From Polietes domitor (taxonomy: Eukaryota > Arthropoda > Insecta > Diptera > Muscidae): a stretch of 64,000 nucleotides of DNA. The stretch covers positions 1 to 64,000 of the forward strand of contig CANDYM010000049.1 in NCBI GenBank assembly GCA_947397865.1, written 5' to 3'. Under the pieces are notes generated by a model. It was given only the letters and a program-made list of their open reading frames with translations. It searched no databases and was not told the DNA's origin. The translations under genes were made by a program, and so were the position numbers. Positions 1 through 11,919 of this stretch are shown one piece after another. Within the stretch, counting starts at the first letter, position 1. Each line of letters begins with the position of its first letter.

Positions 1-370
1 AATATTCTGCTTAGAGCTGCCAACATCTATTTAATTAATGGTAAAACCTTCTAAGCCAAAAATGAAGCAATACTTTCTCCGTTGTTCTCTGTTAATATAT
101 TTAGGACAATTTATTTAAAGCCTACTTTAGGGAGATGTAAAGTTTTGCTGCATATGAGCGCATATAAATATTGGGTCGGTATTAATATTAAGATGAGTAT
201 AAAGCTATAATAGCCGTATGCCATCGATTAAAAGTAAAATAATTTTTTTAAAAAATTTCAAAAATCCAAAAAAAAACAAAATTTTTATTTGGGCGTTGGG
301 CGTGGAACTGATAATTTTGATTTATTTGTGGACTCAAAAGAAATATAATAAAATAAGAAATGTATGATTT
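1..370. other. AT-rich DNA, no gene seen
   Basis: No open frame of note and no transposon end recognised. It lies outside the HINE-A copy that starts near 371. Confidence 0.5.
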
Positions 371-1495
371 GTATACCCTCCACCACCAGGATGGGGGTAT
401 ACTACTTTGTCATTCCGTTTATAACACCTTGAAATATCGACCTGAGACCCTATAAAGTATATATATTCTTGATCGTCATAAAATTCTAAGACGATCTAGC
501 CATGCCTGTCCGTCCGTCCGTCTGTTGAAAGCACGCTATCATCTAAACGAAAGGATCTAGAACGTTCAAATTTTCCATAAATGCGTCTTATAGTCGTAGA
601 TCGGTTGGGATTGAAACTGGACGAAATCGACCCAAAGGGAAACATTTTTCCCTTACAAGGACTAAAATACCCATATTAGGGATTACTAATATTTTAGCGT
701 ATTTAAGCATATTTTTTATATGTCTGTTTATATTTGCTTGATATATGGTATATGGTATATAGCAAAAACGTGCACCATAAAGTGATTCTTATTTGTTGGG
801 GGCAAAAAAGGGATAAAAATGGTACATATTAAACGACAATAGCTAGAAACACGAAATTCGGTTTGCACATTCCTCTAATTGAGTAGATACATAATGCAAA
901 AGTATTTTTTTCCAAATTCGTACTTTTTAGTGGTAAAAAGGGAATAGAGGGATATAAATGGTACCAACTAAACGACTGTACGTACCTAAAATAATGAAAT
1001 TCGGTGTATACATTCCTCTGATTGCATAGACACGTAAAATCCATGGATTTTTCAAAATTCGTACTTTTTGGGGTTAAAATGAAAAAAGGGGATAAAATAG
1101 TACCAATCAAATGACCGCAGCTAGAGTCATGAAATTCGGTGTATACATTCCGCTGACTGCGTAGACTTAAAAAATAAAAAGTTGTTTCCAAATTGGTACT
1201 TTCCAGGGGTAAAATGGGAATAGAGGGATAAAAATAGTACGAAATAAACGGCTACAGCTAGAATAATGAAATTCGGTGTGTACATCCCGCTAATTGCGTA
1301 GACACGTAAAATAAAAACATTTTAGAATGTCATACTTTTAATGGGGTAAAAGAGGATAAAAATGGTACCAACCAATGGCCGCATTCCTCTGACTGCAAAG
1401 ACACTCAAAATAAAAAGATTTTTCCAAATCGGTTCTTTTTACTTTTACGACAAATATTGGTTGAATCATGAAGTTAGATTATTTTGCACTATGTA

Positions 1496-3132
1496 CAGTT
1501 GCGGTCAAAATAATAGCAGAGCACCACAGTTTAATATACATTTTCATATATTTATTTGTGTGATAATTTTTTATTGCTACTACTGCATTAAATGTTGTGT
1601 TATGAAGTTACGAACAGAAAATAAATGTTTATTTGGTGATAAGATTTTAATTGCTTAAGAAATTTCACATTTTTTGGATTATTCAACATTTTGGACCGGT
1701 CAAAATAATATCAGCTTTCAAAAAATCTCAAGAAAAAGAGATTTTATCTCATTTTTTCAATTCGATTTGATGTTATAAATAAGATATTACGAAATGTACA
1801 CTACTTCTGAAATGTTATTGTATTATTTCTCTTCGTGAGTAGGGCAAGGAGAGCATATTGGAGAAGCAAATCGAGTTCATACCAAAAAGTTGAAATCGGG
1901 AGGAAAATCATATAGTGAAATTCAACTTTTATTCCAGTATTCCATTAAAATGATCAGAAATTCGGTATTATAAGAAGAAAAAACAAAAACACGCCAAAAA
2001 AATCCGTTTATGCCACCTGCAACCATTCGCCGAATAGTAATGTCCAGTACAAAAAAACACATACGCCCGCCACCGAAATAAATACGATGTCTGTTCATCT
2101 CTGAGAGTTTAATATGTTCGTAGAATACAAAGAAAATATAATCTGTAAGCCAGAAGTCCGATAAAAGTCCCACTTAAAAATAAAAGACGTGGCACAAAAA
2201 AATTGCAGTTCACAAAAATACACCTGCAGTAGCCAACCAAAAAGTTGGGGCACGTTTTATTGTCAGTTGAATCAAAAATTGTTTTGTTTAGTGGGACAGT
2301 CCCTCGACAGTTTGTAAGACGACGCAGAACACGGAATACATCTCCAGATATAGTACAAAAACAGTCAAATAGGGAGGATCAAGCATAATGGTTTGGGCGT
2401 GTTTTTTCATATTATGGAGTTGGGTTTATACATTGGCCCAGAACTACCATGGACTCTGCCCAGTACATCAAAATACTGCATAATATTATGCTTACGTATG
2501 CAGAATATAGAATGCCTCTTAAATGGATCTTCTAGCAGGTCAATTATCCCGAAAACACCAGCCGACTCGCAAAAAGGTGGTTTGAAGTCAATAATGTCGA
2601 TGTTATGGAATGGTTCGGGCAGACACCGTATCTCCATATAATCGAAAATTTTAATTTTTTTAATTAAAATGAGGTCTTACTAGCAATACTGAAAAACAAT
2701 AAGGATGTTTGGCACGTAATTATGGAGGCATGGTCAAAAATACCGCGTGAAGGGTGCAAAATACTAGTCGACTTCATAAAACGACGACATGTACCAGTAA
2801 TAAGCAATAAAGTTAATACAACTAAGTATTAAATTCAAGAAAAGATGGTTCTTTAAGTAATTATTCAATAAAGTTTTCAATTAAAGTGAATTGAAAAAAA
2901 ATATTTTTAGAGCTGCTATTTTTTTGACTGGTCTCATTTTTGACATAAATGGTTCTAAAGGCCTAATCTCAAAATTACAAAAACTTAATTTTTGATTTAA
3001 AGCCAGATTAAGAATGGCACAGTACCAACTTTCAATCGTCGTAAAAACTTTTAGTATTTTCGAAGTAAAACTGATATTTTTCTTTGTCGACATTTTTTTA
3101 TCTCGTCTATGCTATTATTTCGACCGCAGCTG
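1496..3132 (+). mobile_element. Tc1-like DNA transposon, 1637 bp, inactive
   Basis: The terminal inverted repeats read CAGTTGCGGTCAAAATAATA on the left and, reverse-complemented, CAGCTGCGGTCGAAATAATA on the right. The element is flanked by the TA dinucleotide (1494-1495 and 3133-3134), the Tc1/mariner target duplication. Rejoining the flanks restores the HINE-A sequence (...CACTATGTACGTGAG...), as seen in other HINE-A copies in this window. This confirms insertion into HINE-A copy 1. Confidence 0.9.
1840..2832 (+). pseudogene. Tc1-like (DD34E) transposase pseudogene
   Basis: This is the remnant of a cut-and-paste transposase. Frame-by-frame reading gives PPATIRRIVMSSTKKHIR (about 2010-2065), then IMVWACFSYYGVGFIHWPRT-like sequence near 2380-2440, MDSAQYIKI, RLAKRWFEVNNVDVMEW (about 2560-2610) and IPREGCKILVDFIKRRH near 2740-2790. 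These are typical of Tc1 transposases. The catalytic centre is destroyed. The expected FQQD reads F-stop-Q-V (TAG at 2533-2535; D replaced by V at 2539-2541). The expected SPDLNPIE reads TPYLHIIE, with the glutamate at 2644-2646 kept. The D-to-E spacing of 34 residues is preserved, so this is DD34E. Several frameshifts and no clear ATG make it non-functional. Confidence 0.85.
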
Positions 3133-3497
3133 TACGTGAGAGAATGGATTTTAAAAATTTGTACTTTTGGAATTAAAAGAGAATGGAAATGCAACCAGCT
3201 GTAACAACCACTATTTACCAATATTTATGGTATTTAAGCTTTCTGAAAATACAAATATAAGAATATTTATTTTTTGAAGTATTATTTCGATATATAGTGT
3301 AAACGTATTAATAGCTTTGACCTATAAGCGTGGTTTTAAATAATAAAAATATTATATTTATTTACAAAATTATTTTTTTCAATATTTGTTTTTGTTTGTC
3401 TATATTAAAAAATATATTTTCCTGTAACATTACTGCACTTTTACGAAAATCGACAGCCTCTCTGGAAAGCAATCCATGGTGGAAGGTGTATAAAGGT

Positions 3498-5628
3498 AGC
3501 AAATTTCACTTATTTACGATCGGGAGGACAGAGAAATTAGTTAAAGTTTTAGACAAATTTGATTAAAAACTAAAACTTAAAGTCTGGCAAAGTTAACCAA
3601 CCAGCCAATATGTATTCAGCATAATCGGATCTCGTGGCGTATGAGTGCTCATGGTGTATATGAAATGAAATAGTAAACATACGCACACAGGTACCGGCAT
3701 CCTTTAGAGGATCTCAAAAGCACACTGAGTTGATCTGCCTTGTCTAAATCGTCCTTGATATTCGCCTACTACACACCGTACGTTACACTTAATATTATCC
3801 TCATACAATCCCCATTTAACTTTTTCTCTCAGCAACATACCTTTACAGATTTACAGATGATCTAATTTGAAAGAAGACGTTGTAATTCAGTTGGAAACAT
3901 ACTTTGTGAATCGGTTAATCGTGCCCGTAGAAAAATCATTCCCGATTTCACTTTCTTCCCCGAATTCAATTGTATTGGGGTAGAAAGTGAGTAAAGTGAA
4001 GAAGAGAAGAGAAGGACTTTAGCTTTTCCTTACTTGTTTTATTTACTTTATTTTAAACGTGTTCTCAATGTATTGTTGGGTCCATGTTTTGGAGTATTGA
4101 CATTTTTTAAACTGCCTGCTTATTTGTTAAAAAATATCAAGATTTTGACACTTTGAAAATGTACAATTTTACAGAACCAACGAACCACTGAAACACTGTG
4201 TCCAGAGCCCCAGTTGCCGTCACCTCTAACATGTTTTATTCCCTGTGGAATTTATTGAAATTTGAAAGTCTGATGTAGAATAGACGGTTTTTCGTTAAAT
4301 ATTTTATTATTTAACAACAGACTTTGTATACCATCAGTCTCTGTAGAAACCCGCCTGCGAACGAATGTTACTTTAACGTTGGCACACTCTTAAGTCGCTA
4401 AAATAAGCAATAAAGCACACCCACACAGCTACGCTCAGAGAGGTTCTCCCATCTTCATTTTTGTCCTTTCGTCTTTGTACATTTCACCAGCCATAATGGT
4501 TTTATTATTTTCTTTGCAGCCAAGCAACCAAAAAGGTTTCAACAACACTCCACACTACACACTCCAGCCAGCTTTATGTCTTGGCGTTGTATTGAAATGC
4601 ATTTAAAGTTGATTCGACTCAAGAAGAAAAAGTTTAAAATATCATAAAAGCGTTTTTATACTTAGCAAAGAAATTGTTCCACATTTTATATGCCAACAAA
4701 TCGTACTACCTACGTTTTGGAGTATAAAACGAAGGTTGTTTAAATAATTTATTTTTACGTACATTTAAAGGCTTTACGAGTTGGAATGGCCTGAGAGAGG
4801 TAAGAGAAGAAGAAGAAGAAATAAAAAGTGAAAATAAACAAGTTTCCAGAGAAAAAACTCATTGTCGGCTTTGAGCAATTACACCATGACTGCTTTCTTG
4901 TTACGCTAATGCCAGTGGAATATATGTCCACAGGCTGGCTACCTTGTACTCAACTTACCTTCGTGTAGAATTTTCTTTAAGTGTTCCAGATCTGAGTGTG
5001 GGCGGTTGTATATGAATATCTCGAGATTTACTAGTGGGTAGCAATTGACCAACTGCATTCCCGACTTCATTCAGTCTTTTCTTCATACAAATTTAAACTA
5101 AAGGTCACTTCACAAAAGAATATCTGCGGCCGAAATACGCCTAAGCTGGCATTTGCTTGCTAACAAAGAGCATAGCTTGCGGTGAATTTTCTAATAACAT
5201 TCCCCAACTAAAACGCTTCTCTTTGTATGGAAAACAAACCAAGAATGAGAACAAAAATAATGCCAGAGTAAAAATGGCCAAAAAGAAGAAGAACAGTCCA
5301 TAAAAATATACTATATCCTGCGGGCAATGCGGGTAGATTATGGCATTGGCCACTAGTTTTGAGTGGAAGAATTTTGCCACCGAAATATAATGATTTTGGG
5401 CAGAGGCACAGTGGATGGAATGGAATATGTATAGACTGGTCAGCCAAACAATTACACGCATCCAAAAGTAGTCAGATACCAAATAGGCTGGCGTCTTCTA
5501 CATTTATCCAAATAGGCCTTTGTAAAGGAGTTTGCCCGCTATTTAAAAACCATGATTTAAACAAAACCATCTGAGCCTGCAAAGCGAGCCATAGCTTCCA
5601 CATTTTTTCATAGATTTGTCCACTGCTG
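3498..5628. other. Mostly single-copy non-coding DNA
   Basis: No conserved coding sequence seen. It contains a HINE-B 3' fragment (3930-4042) and a purine-rich AGA run near 4800-4825. A hydrophobic open frame on the minus strand (5141-5482) lacks an ATG at its upstream end and shows no family signature. Confidence 0.4.
3930..4042 (+). mobile_element. HINE-B 3'-end fragment
   Basis: It matches the last ~110 bp of HINE-B (CCGATTTCACTTT, GAATTCAATTGTATT, GGTAGAAAGTG, then ACTTTAGCTTTTCCTTACTT). The hairpin segment is replaced by a purine-rich stretch. Confidence 0.6.
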
Positions 5629-6175
5629 GAATAAGGAAATGCTAAAGTCGGGTGGTGCCGACTATACGATACACTTCACTTTCTACCGGAATACAATTCA
5701 ATTCGGTGAAAAAGTGAAAACGGGAAGAATTTTTGTATGTTTCCTAATCATAGGCTAATATGACCTGGTCCAATTTGTCAAATCGAGAATAATATTTGTA
5801 TCGGGGCTATATCCAAAGATGGAATGAAGTGACTAACTTCCACAATAAGTTCTTCCAGTTGAAGTATAACGTGTTATACTCAATTTTAAGAAATTCTCTG
5901 AAAATACGCGGTTTCTGGGGAACGAAATTTGTATGACAGCTATATGTAAATCTGAACCGATGTGAACTATTTTCACCATAGGTGTTCCTAGTTTAAATAC
6001 AAGATGCTTTGCAATTTTGAAGAAAATCTGTTAAAATATGTGGATTCTTGAGCGGAAAAATTCAAATTGGGAGCGAAATTTTTATGGGAGCTATATACAA
6101 ATCTGAACCGATCTAACACATTTTCTCCACGGGTGTTTCTAGCTGCCAATTTTGAAAAAAATAATAAAACAAAAT
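5629..6175 (-). mobile_element. HINE-B copy, minus strand, 5'-truncated
   Basis: Read on the minus strand this is the 3' half of HINE-B. It includes the GTATTCCGGTAGAAAGTG block and one to two of the 152-bp subrepeats, and ends in a CTTTAGC...CCTTATT terminus at 5629. It abuts the 5' end of a plus-strand copy at 6180, so the pair forms an inverted arrangement. Confidence 0.75.
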
Positions 6176-6179
6176 ATTT

Positions 6180-6310
6180 TTAATACACTCCACGAGAGTA
6201 TTATGTCTTTGTGCATTTGTTTGCAACACCCCAAAGGAAGCGAGATAGACCCATTGTTAAGTATACCGATCGACTTAGAATCACTTTTTAAATCGATTTA
6301 GCAAAAGTCA

Positions 6311-6342
<32 letters not shown>

Positions 6343-7530
6343 ATCTATTCTTGTAATCACGATACAGCCAGAACCAAACGAAACTTTGCACAACGAAGTT
6401 TTTGGGGACAAGAACGAACGCTGTTAAATTTGAAGAAAATCGGTTCAGATTTAGATATAGCCCCCAATACGAATTTCACTCCCGATGTGACTCTTTTCAC
6501 GCTGGATACCACATATTATAACAGATTTGGTACAACATCTTATTTTTCCCATATAAACACCCACGATTAAAATGGGTCAGATCGGTTCAGATTTATATAT
6601 AGCACCCATACAAATTTCGCTCCCAATTTGACTTTTTCCGATCTAGAAACCATATATTTTATCAGATTCTTTCAAATTTGGCAAAACATCTTATATTTAA
6701 ACTAGGAACACCTCTGGTGAAAATAGGTCAGATCGGTTCGGATTTAAATATAGCTCCCATTCAAATTTCGCTTCCGATTTGACTTTTCCTTCTCTAGATA
6801 CCACATATTTTAGCAGATTTTCTTCAAAATTGGCAAAATATCTTATGTTTCCACTAGAAACACCTGTGGTGAAAATGGGTCAGATCGGTTCAGATTTATA
6901 TATAGCTCCAATACAAATTTGTCTCCCAATATCGCTTTTTCCGTTCCAGAAACCGCATATTTTATTAGATTGTTTTCAAAATTGGCAGAACATATTTAAT
7001 TTCATCTAGAAACACCTGTGGTGAAAATGTGTTAGATCGGTTCAGATTTAGATATAGCTCCCATTAAAATTTCGCTCCCGATTTGACTTTTCCTGCTCTA
7101 GAGTCCACAAATTTTAACAGATCATCTTCAAATTTTGCATAATATCTTATATTTCAACTGGAAACACCTGTGGTGAAAATGCCGTAGATCGGTTCAGATT
7201 TACATATAGCTCCCATACAAATTTTGCTCACGGATAGAACTTTTCCGCCCCAGAAACCACGAATTTTCACCGAAAGTGAGCATAACACGTTATATTTGAA
7301 CTGGAAGCACTTATTTTGAAAGTTTGTCACTTTATTCCATGTTTGGATATATCCACGATACAAATATTCTTTTCGATTTGAAAAATTGAACCAGGTCATA
7401 TTAGCCTATGAAAAGGAAACATACAAAAATTGTTCCCGTTTACACTTTTTACCAAATTGAATTGTATTCCGGTAGAAAGTGGAGTGTATCATATAGTCGA
7501 CCCCGCCCGACTTTAGCCTTTTCATACTTG
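6180..7530 (+). mobile_element. HINE-B, near-complete copy
   Basis: It starts ATACACTCCACGAGAGTATT and carries a CTGTCTGTCCGTCCGTCCG tract (about 6312-6340) and the DINE-1-like 5' block. The tandem subrepeat period is 152 bp: GATCGGTTC-type anchors lie at 6580, 6731, 6883, 7035 and 7187. Its 3' end has the hairpin GTCGACCCCGCCCGAC followed by TTTAGCCTTTTCATACTTGT. No coding potential is expected. Confidence 0.8.
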
Positions 7531-8033
7531 TGTAAAATAAAATCAAATAAAACCACTGAAACCACAGTTTCTATGTGAATTAGCAATATTAGTAGCCATC
7601 ATAATTACCTTTAATTGACGTATACGCGTTAGTGATTGGTACAAATATTTAAAGTCCAAAGTTCGGCAAACATTGGATTTTTAGTAATAAATTAATTTTA
7701 ATTATCAAGTTCCTCAAGCCGAACCAGAGCATAAACAATTAAAATTATAAGATCAACAGTCAATATCTTCAATAAATTATCTATAATAAAATTATTTGTA
7801 TTGATTTGATAAATCAGTATGCCTCAATAGCCCCCTAAAATTTACTGACGGACACAATTTTTTTGCATAGTGTAATCAGCGTATCAAAAGTATCATATTG
7901 AAGATAATGTGTTATGTATAATTTAAATAAAACATATTTTAATTAAAAATTGTTTTAAATATAATAAACAATTGATAGGAAATTCAAAAGAACGTTATAT
8001 AATTAGTAAAACATCAAAACTAAAAAACAATTA
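7531..8033. other. AT-rich spacer, no gene
   Basis: It contains GTAGCCATCATAAT (7593), a short motif also seen at about 59840 and, in reverse, near 24935 and 39876. These may be remnants of one more interspersed repeat. Confidence 0.35.
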
Positions 8034-8888
8034 CAGGGTTTTCCAACAAGAGGTGTTTTCTTAATCACCCGGTATTTCGCTAGCTGTCACTTTTGAAGCT
8101 TTTATTCTTTGACATTTGATAAGTACAAGACAAACTACGTCATTACTAAAAATGGAACGATACACGCTTCAACAACGCATTGCAATAATTAAAATTCATG
8201 AATGAAAATGATTCGGAATTCCATCGAAAAATCGTCTTGAGTGATGAGGCCCATTTACACTTCGGTAGCTACGTCAACTAGCAAAATTGTCGTATTTGGG
8301 GCTCAGAAAACCCAAGAGTTATTGTTGAGAAGCCTCTCCATCCACATCATGTGACTGTTTGGTGCAGTTTATGGTCCGGAGGGGTCATTGGACCTTACTT
8401 TTTCGAAAATGAGGTTGGAACAACAGTTACGGTGAATGGATTGCGCTATCGGGAGATGATTAATGATTTTTATTGTCGGAGTTGGATGGTATTGATCTGG
8501 ACAACGTTTACTTTCAACAAGCCGGCGCTACGTGTCACACAAGCAACGAAACCATTGCTCTTTTACGGGTAAAGTTTCCGGACCGTGTTATCTCTCGAAG
8601 AGGTGATCACAATTGGCCACCGAGATCTTGTGATTTAACACCTTGCGACTTCTTCCTTTGGGGCCACGTGAAAGATAAGGTCTACGCCAACAGCCCAGCC
8701 TCGATTCAAGACCTCAAAGATAGCATTCGTGAGGCTATCGAAGACATAGGGCAGCCACTTTGCGGTTTGGTTATGAAAAATTTCATGAAAATGATATGGT
8801 CCTGTAAGCGTGGTCGTGGTACCCATTTTTGCTGATGTGTGTTTTCATTATTAACGGCATACCCTCCTCTTTATTATGAAATAAAATG
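8034..8888 (+). mobile_element. Mariner-type element (DD41D group), 3'-truncated
   Basis: The left end CAGGGTTTTCCAACAAGAGG follows a TA at 8032-8033. No matching inverted repeat is present on the right. The element breaks off directly into HINE-A sequence at about 8889, so the 3' end was lost by deletion. Confidence 0.7.
8152..8835 (+). pseudogene. Mariner-like transposase pseudogene, catalytic Asp replaced by Ala
   Basis: It begins with ATG at 8152 (MERYTLQQRIAIIKIHE) and then breaks, losing most of the DNA-binding domain. The catalytic domain resumes at about 8224 with IVLSDEAHLHFGSYVN (first Asp kept), an in-frame stop at 8279-8281, and HVTVWCSLWSGGVIGPYFFE. A frameshift near 8470-8480 separates the two halves. 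The second Asp motif reads FQQAGATCHT, where relatives have QQDGATCH, so the metal-binding Asp is lost. The third motif WPPRSCDLTPCDFFLWG is intact. Its C-terminus differs from the other mariners in this window, so it belongs to a separate subfamily. Confidence 0.85.
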
Positions 8889-9967
8889 AACGCACGCTAA
8901 ACGAAAGGAGCCAAATTTTCTGAAAATGTGTCTTACAGTCTTAGGTCGATTGGAATTGAAACTAGGCGAAATCGGCCCAAAGGGAAAAATTTTCCCCTCA
9001 CAAGGACTAAAAATACACACAATAACCCCTAATATTTTAGAGTATTTAAGCATATTTTTTCAATATGTCTGCTTGTACTTACTTGATATTGGGTATGCGC
9101 ATTCCCCTTTTTTTATACGTAGGGTGTGAAATGGGCCAAAAGGGATAAAAATGGTACATATTAAACTACAACAGCTAGATACACGGAATTCGGTGTGTAC
9201 ATTTCTCTAGTTGAGTAGACACATAATGTAAAAGTATTTTTTTTCCAAATTCGTACTTTTAAGTGGTTAAATGGGAATAGAGGGATAAAAATGGTACCAA
9301 CTAAACGGCTGTACATAGATTAATGAAATTCGGTGTATACATTCCTCTGATTGCGTAGACAAGTAAAATAAATGGATTTTACGAAATTCGTACTTTTTGG
9401 GATTAATGTGGAAAAAGGGGATAAAAATAGTACCAATTAAATGACCATAGCTAGAGTCATGAAATTCGGAGTATACATTCTTCTGACTGTGTAGACACGG
9501 AAAATAAATGGATTTTTTGGAAATTCTTACTTTTTGGGGTTAAAATGGAAAAAGGGGATACAAATAGTTTTAATCAAATGACCGCAGCAAGAGTCATGCA
9601 ATTCGGAGTATACGTTCACCAACTGCATAGCCCACTATATGCCAATATTTATAGTATTTAAGCTCTTTGAAAATATAAATATAAGAATATTTATTTTTTT
9701 AATTGACTTGAAGTATTATTTCGATATGTTATCGTATTGGTAGCCTTGCCTTCTAAGCGTGGTTTGAAATAATAAAAATATTATATTTATTTATAAAATT
9801 ACTTTTTTAATATTTGTATTTCTTTTGGTTTGGCTATATTAAAAAATTTATATTTTCCTGTAATTTTACTGCACTTCTACGAAAACCGACAACCTCTGTG
9901 GAATGCAATCCATGGTGGAGGCTATATAAAGTTCGATCCGGCCGAACTTACCGCCGTTTTTACTTGT
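8889..9967 (+). mobile_element. HINE-A copy 2, 5'-truncated
   Basis: It begins within the 5' block (GCACGCTAAACGAAAGGAGC) directly against the broken mariner and carries four subrepeats. It ends CCATGGTGGAGGCTATATAAAG, then a degraded terminal palindrome (GTTCGATCCGGCCGAACTTA) and TTTTTACTTGTC. Confidence 0.8.
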
Positions 9968-10985
9968 CAATTTTCTTTTAAATGTAAAATAATGACAAAA
10001 TATTTTTTAAGTAGTTTTGAATATTGTAGTGCTATTTTCAATGCATTTGTGATAAAATCCACTTTACTTACACATTTTTGGTTCGACTTGTGTTTGAAAA
10101 GGATCACTGATGCTGATGATTGGAAATTTCTAGCCTATTAAGTACAGTTTTTATACCCTTCACTAGGGTATTATGTCTTTGTGCAGGCCCCATACAAACG
10201 TCCCTCCCGATTTGACTTTTGCCGCTCTAGAAACCACATATTGTACCCGATTTTCTTTAAAATTGGCACAACATCTTGTAATCCAACTAAAAAAACCTAT
10301 GGTGAAAGTGGGTAAGATCGGTTCAGATTTAGATATATCCCCAATACAAATGTTGCTCCCAAATGTTTAACCGATTTTGGCCAAACTATACATATTATAT
10401 TTCACCTTTTCCGTTCCAGGTTTCAATATACCCCCATACAAATAGCCTTTCCGATTTAAATTTTTCTGTCAAACACATAAAGGGTGATTTTTTAGCTATT
10501 TTCTTTTTGGCAACACTGGTTTAAACAGCTGACGCACGTTTCGTGTTTTGTTTCACTGCCAAACATCTTCAGTTTGGTCTACAATTTAACCATGAATCGT
10601 CTTACAAACGAACAACGCTTGCAAATTATTGCATTTTATTATCAAAATGCGTGCTCTGTTAAGAAAGTTCATCGCGCGCTTCTTCCATTTTATGGTCAGT
10701 GACAAAATTTCGCACCAAAATTACATTGTTGGACATTAAACCACCAACACGCTTACGTAGAGTGCGATCAGAAGAAAATATCGCAGCTGTATCGGCCAGT
10801 GTTAATGATGACCATCAATTATCGGTTCGTCGCTGTTCGCAGCAATTGGGCCTCTGTTACTGAAAAACGTGGAAATGCCAAAATTGGACTAAGCGGATGG
10901 ACCATTTGAGGCGCAGTCAAGGTCAACATTTGCATGAAATAATCTTCAAACATTAAATTATATGGACGTAATATCGATTCAAATA

Positions 10986-11919
10986 AAGAGTGATTTTTTT
11001 GAGGTTAGGATTTTCATGCATTAGTATTTGACAGATCACGTGGGATTTCAGACATGGTGTCAAAGAGAAAGATGCTCAGTATGCTTTGACATTTCATCAT
11101 GAATAGACTTAATAACGACCAACGCTTGCAAATCATTGAATTTTATTATCAAAATGCGTGCTCTGTTAAGAAAGTTCAGAAAGAAAGAAATTGTGTTCAG
11201 CGACGAAGCTCATTTTTGGCTCAATGGGTACGTAAATAGGCAGAATTGTCGATTTTGGAGTGAATATCAGCCAGAAGCATTGCAAGAGCTACCAATGCAT
11301 CCAGAAAAAGTCACAGTTTGGTGCGGTTTATGGGCTGGTGGCATCATTGGACCGTACTTCTTCAAAGATGATGCGAATCGTAACGTAACTGTGAATGGTG
11401 AGCGCTACCGTGAGATGATATACAACTTTTTTTTGCCCAAAATGGAAGAACTGAACTTGGTTGACATGTGGTTTCAACTAGATGGCGCTACATGCCACAC
11501 AGCTCGCGATTCTATGGCCATTTTGAGGGAAAACTTCGGAGAACAATTCATCTCAAGAAATGGACCGGTAAGTTGGCCACCAAGATCATGCGATTTGACG
11601 CCTTTAGACTATTTTTTGTGGGGCTACGTCAAGTCTAAAGTCTACAGAAATAAGCCAGCAACTATTCCAGCTTTGGAAGACAACATTTCCGAAGAAATTC
11701 GGGCTATTCCGGCCGAAATGCTCGAAAAAGTTGCCCAAAATTGGACTTTCCGAATGGACCACCTAAGACGCAGCCGCGGTCAACATTTAAATGAAATTAT
11801 CTTCAAAAAGTAAATGTCATGGACCAATCTAACGTTTCAAATAAAGAACCGATGAGATTTTGCAAATTTTATGCGTTTTTTTAAAAAAAAAGTTATCAAG
11901 CTCTTAAAAAATCACCCTT
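10986..11919 (+). mobile_element. Mariner element (inner, copy M1), 934 bp
   Basis: The ends AAGAGTGATTTTTTTGAGG and AAGCTCTTAAAAAATCACCC (reverse-complemented reading) form short imperfect inverted repeats. TA lies on both sides (10984-10985 and 11920-11921). It sits in the 3' UTR of the outer mariner. Two near-identical copies lie at 48609-49539 and 51292-52225. Confidence 0.9.
11099..11813 (+). pseudogene. DD41D mariner transposase lacking its DNA-binding domain (copy M1)
   Basis: ATG at 11099 starts MNRLNNDQRLQIIEFYYQN, the first helix-turn-helix. After about 26 residues a deletion joins it, one base out of frame, to the catalytic domain. From 11136 to 11813 a 225-codon frame is open. 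It shows VFSDEAHFWLNGYVNRQNC (first Asp), VTVWCGLWAGGIIGPYFF, WFQLDGATCHTARDS (second Asp; other copies have QQD) and SWPPRSCDLTPLDYFLWGY (third Asp). There are 41 residues between the second and third Asp, which fits the DD41D ('rosa'-like) mariner group. A full transposase would need about 110 more N-terminal residues, so this copy could not bind its own ends. All three catalytic Asp remain. Confidence 0.85.

Larger units (their letters stand above)
371..3497 (+). mobile_element. HINE-A copy 1 (DINE-1-like, Helentron-associated), split by a Tc1 element
   Basis: The left end reads TATACCCTCCACCACCAGG. Next come a block with CTATAAAGTATATATATTC at about 450-470 and a (GTCC)n-like tract near 505-525. 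This order matches the 5' part of Drosophila DINE-1/INE-1 (family knowledge). From about 780 there are diverged tandem subrepeats of 136-142 bp, each carrying GAAATTCGGTGTATACATTCC (at 853, 995, 1131 and 1268). The 3' part after the Tc1 insertion ends in CCATGGTGGAAGGTGTATAAAG but lacks the usual terminal hairpin, so the right end is decayed. HINEs are non-autonomous and encode nothing. Open frames within the subrepeats are by-products. Confidence 0.8.

Noticed and set aside
829..1191. Repeated peptide (SQRNVYTEFHDSSCGHL-type) encoded antisense to many HINE-A copies, also near 16388-16900, 25553-26120, 30016-30515, 33518-34043, 38035-38262 and 43503-43724
   Set aside because: It follows the 137-bp HINE-A subrepeat, which is not a multiple of three, so the frame changes from unit to unit. 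No start context or conserved ends; a by-product of repetition.
5141..5482. Hydrophobic 113-residue open frame on the minus strand
   Set aside because: The upstream end has no ATG, a second overlapping frame of similar length exists, and no family motif is visible.
6312..6340. GTCTGTCCGTCCGTCC tract as an independent microsatellite
   Set aside because: It recurs at the same place in nearly every HINE copy (also near 505, 17860, 29575, 34355, 61410 and 62060), so it is part of the element.
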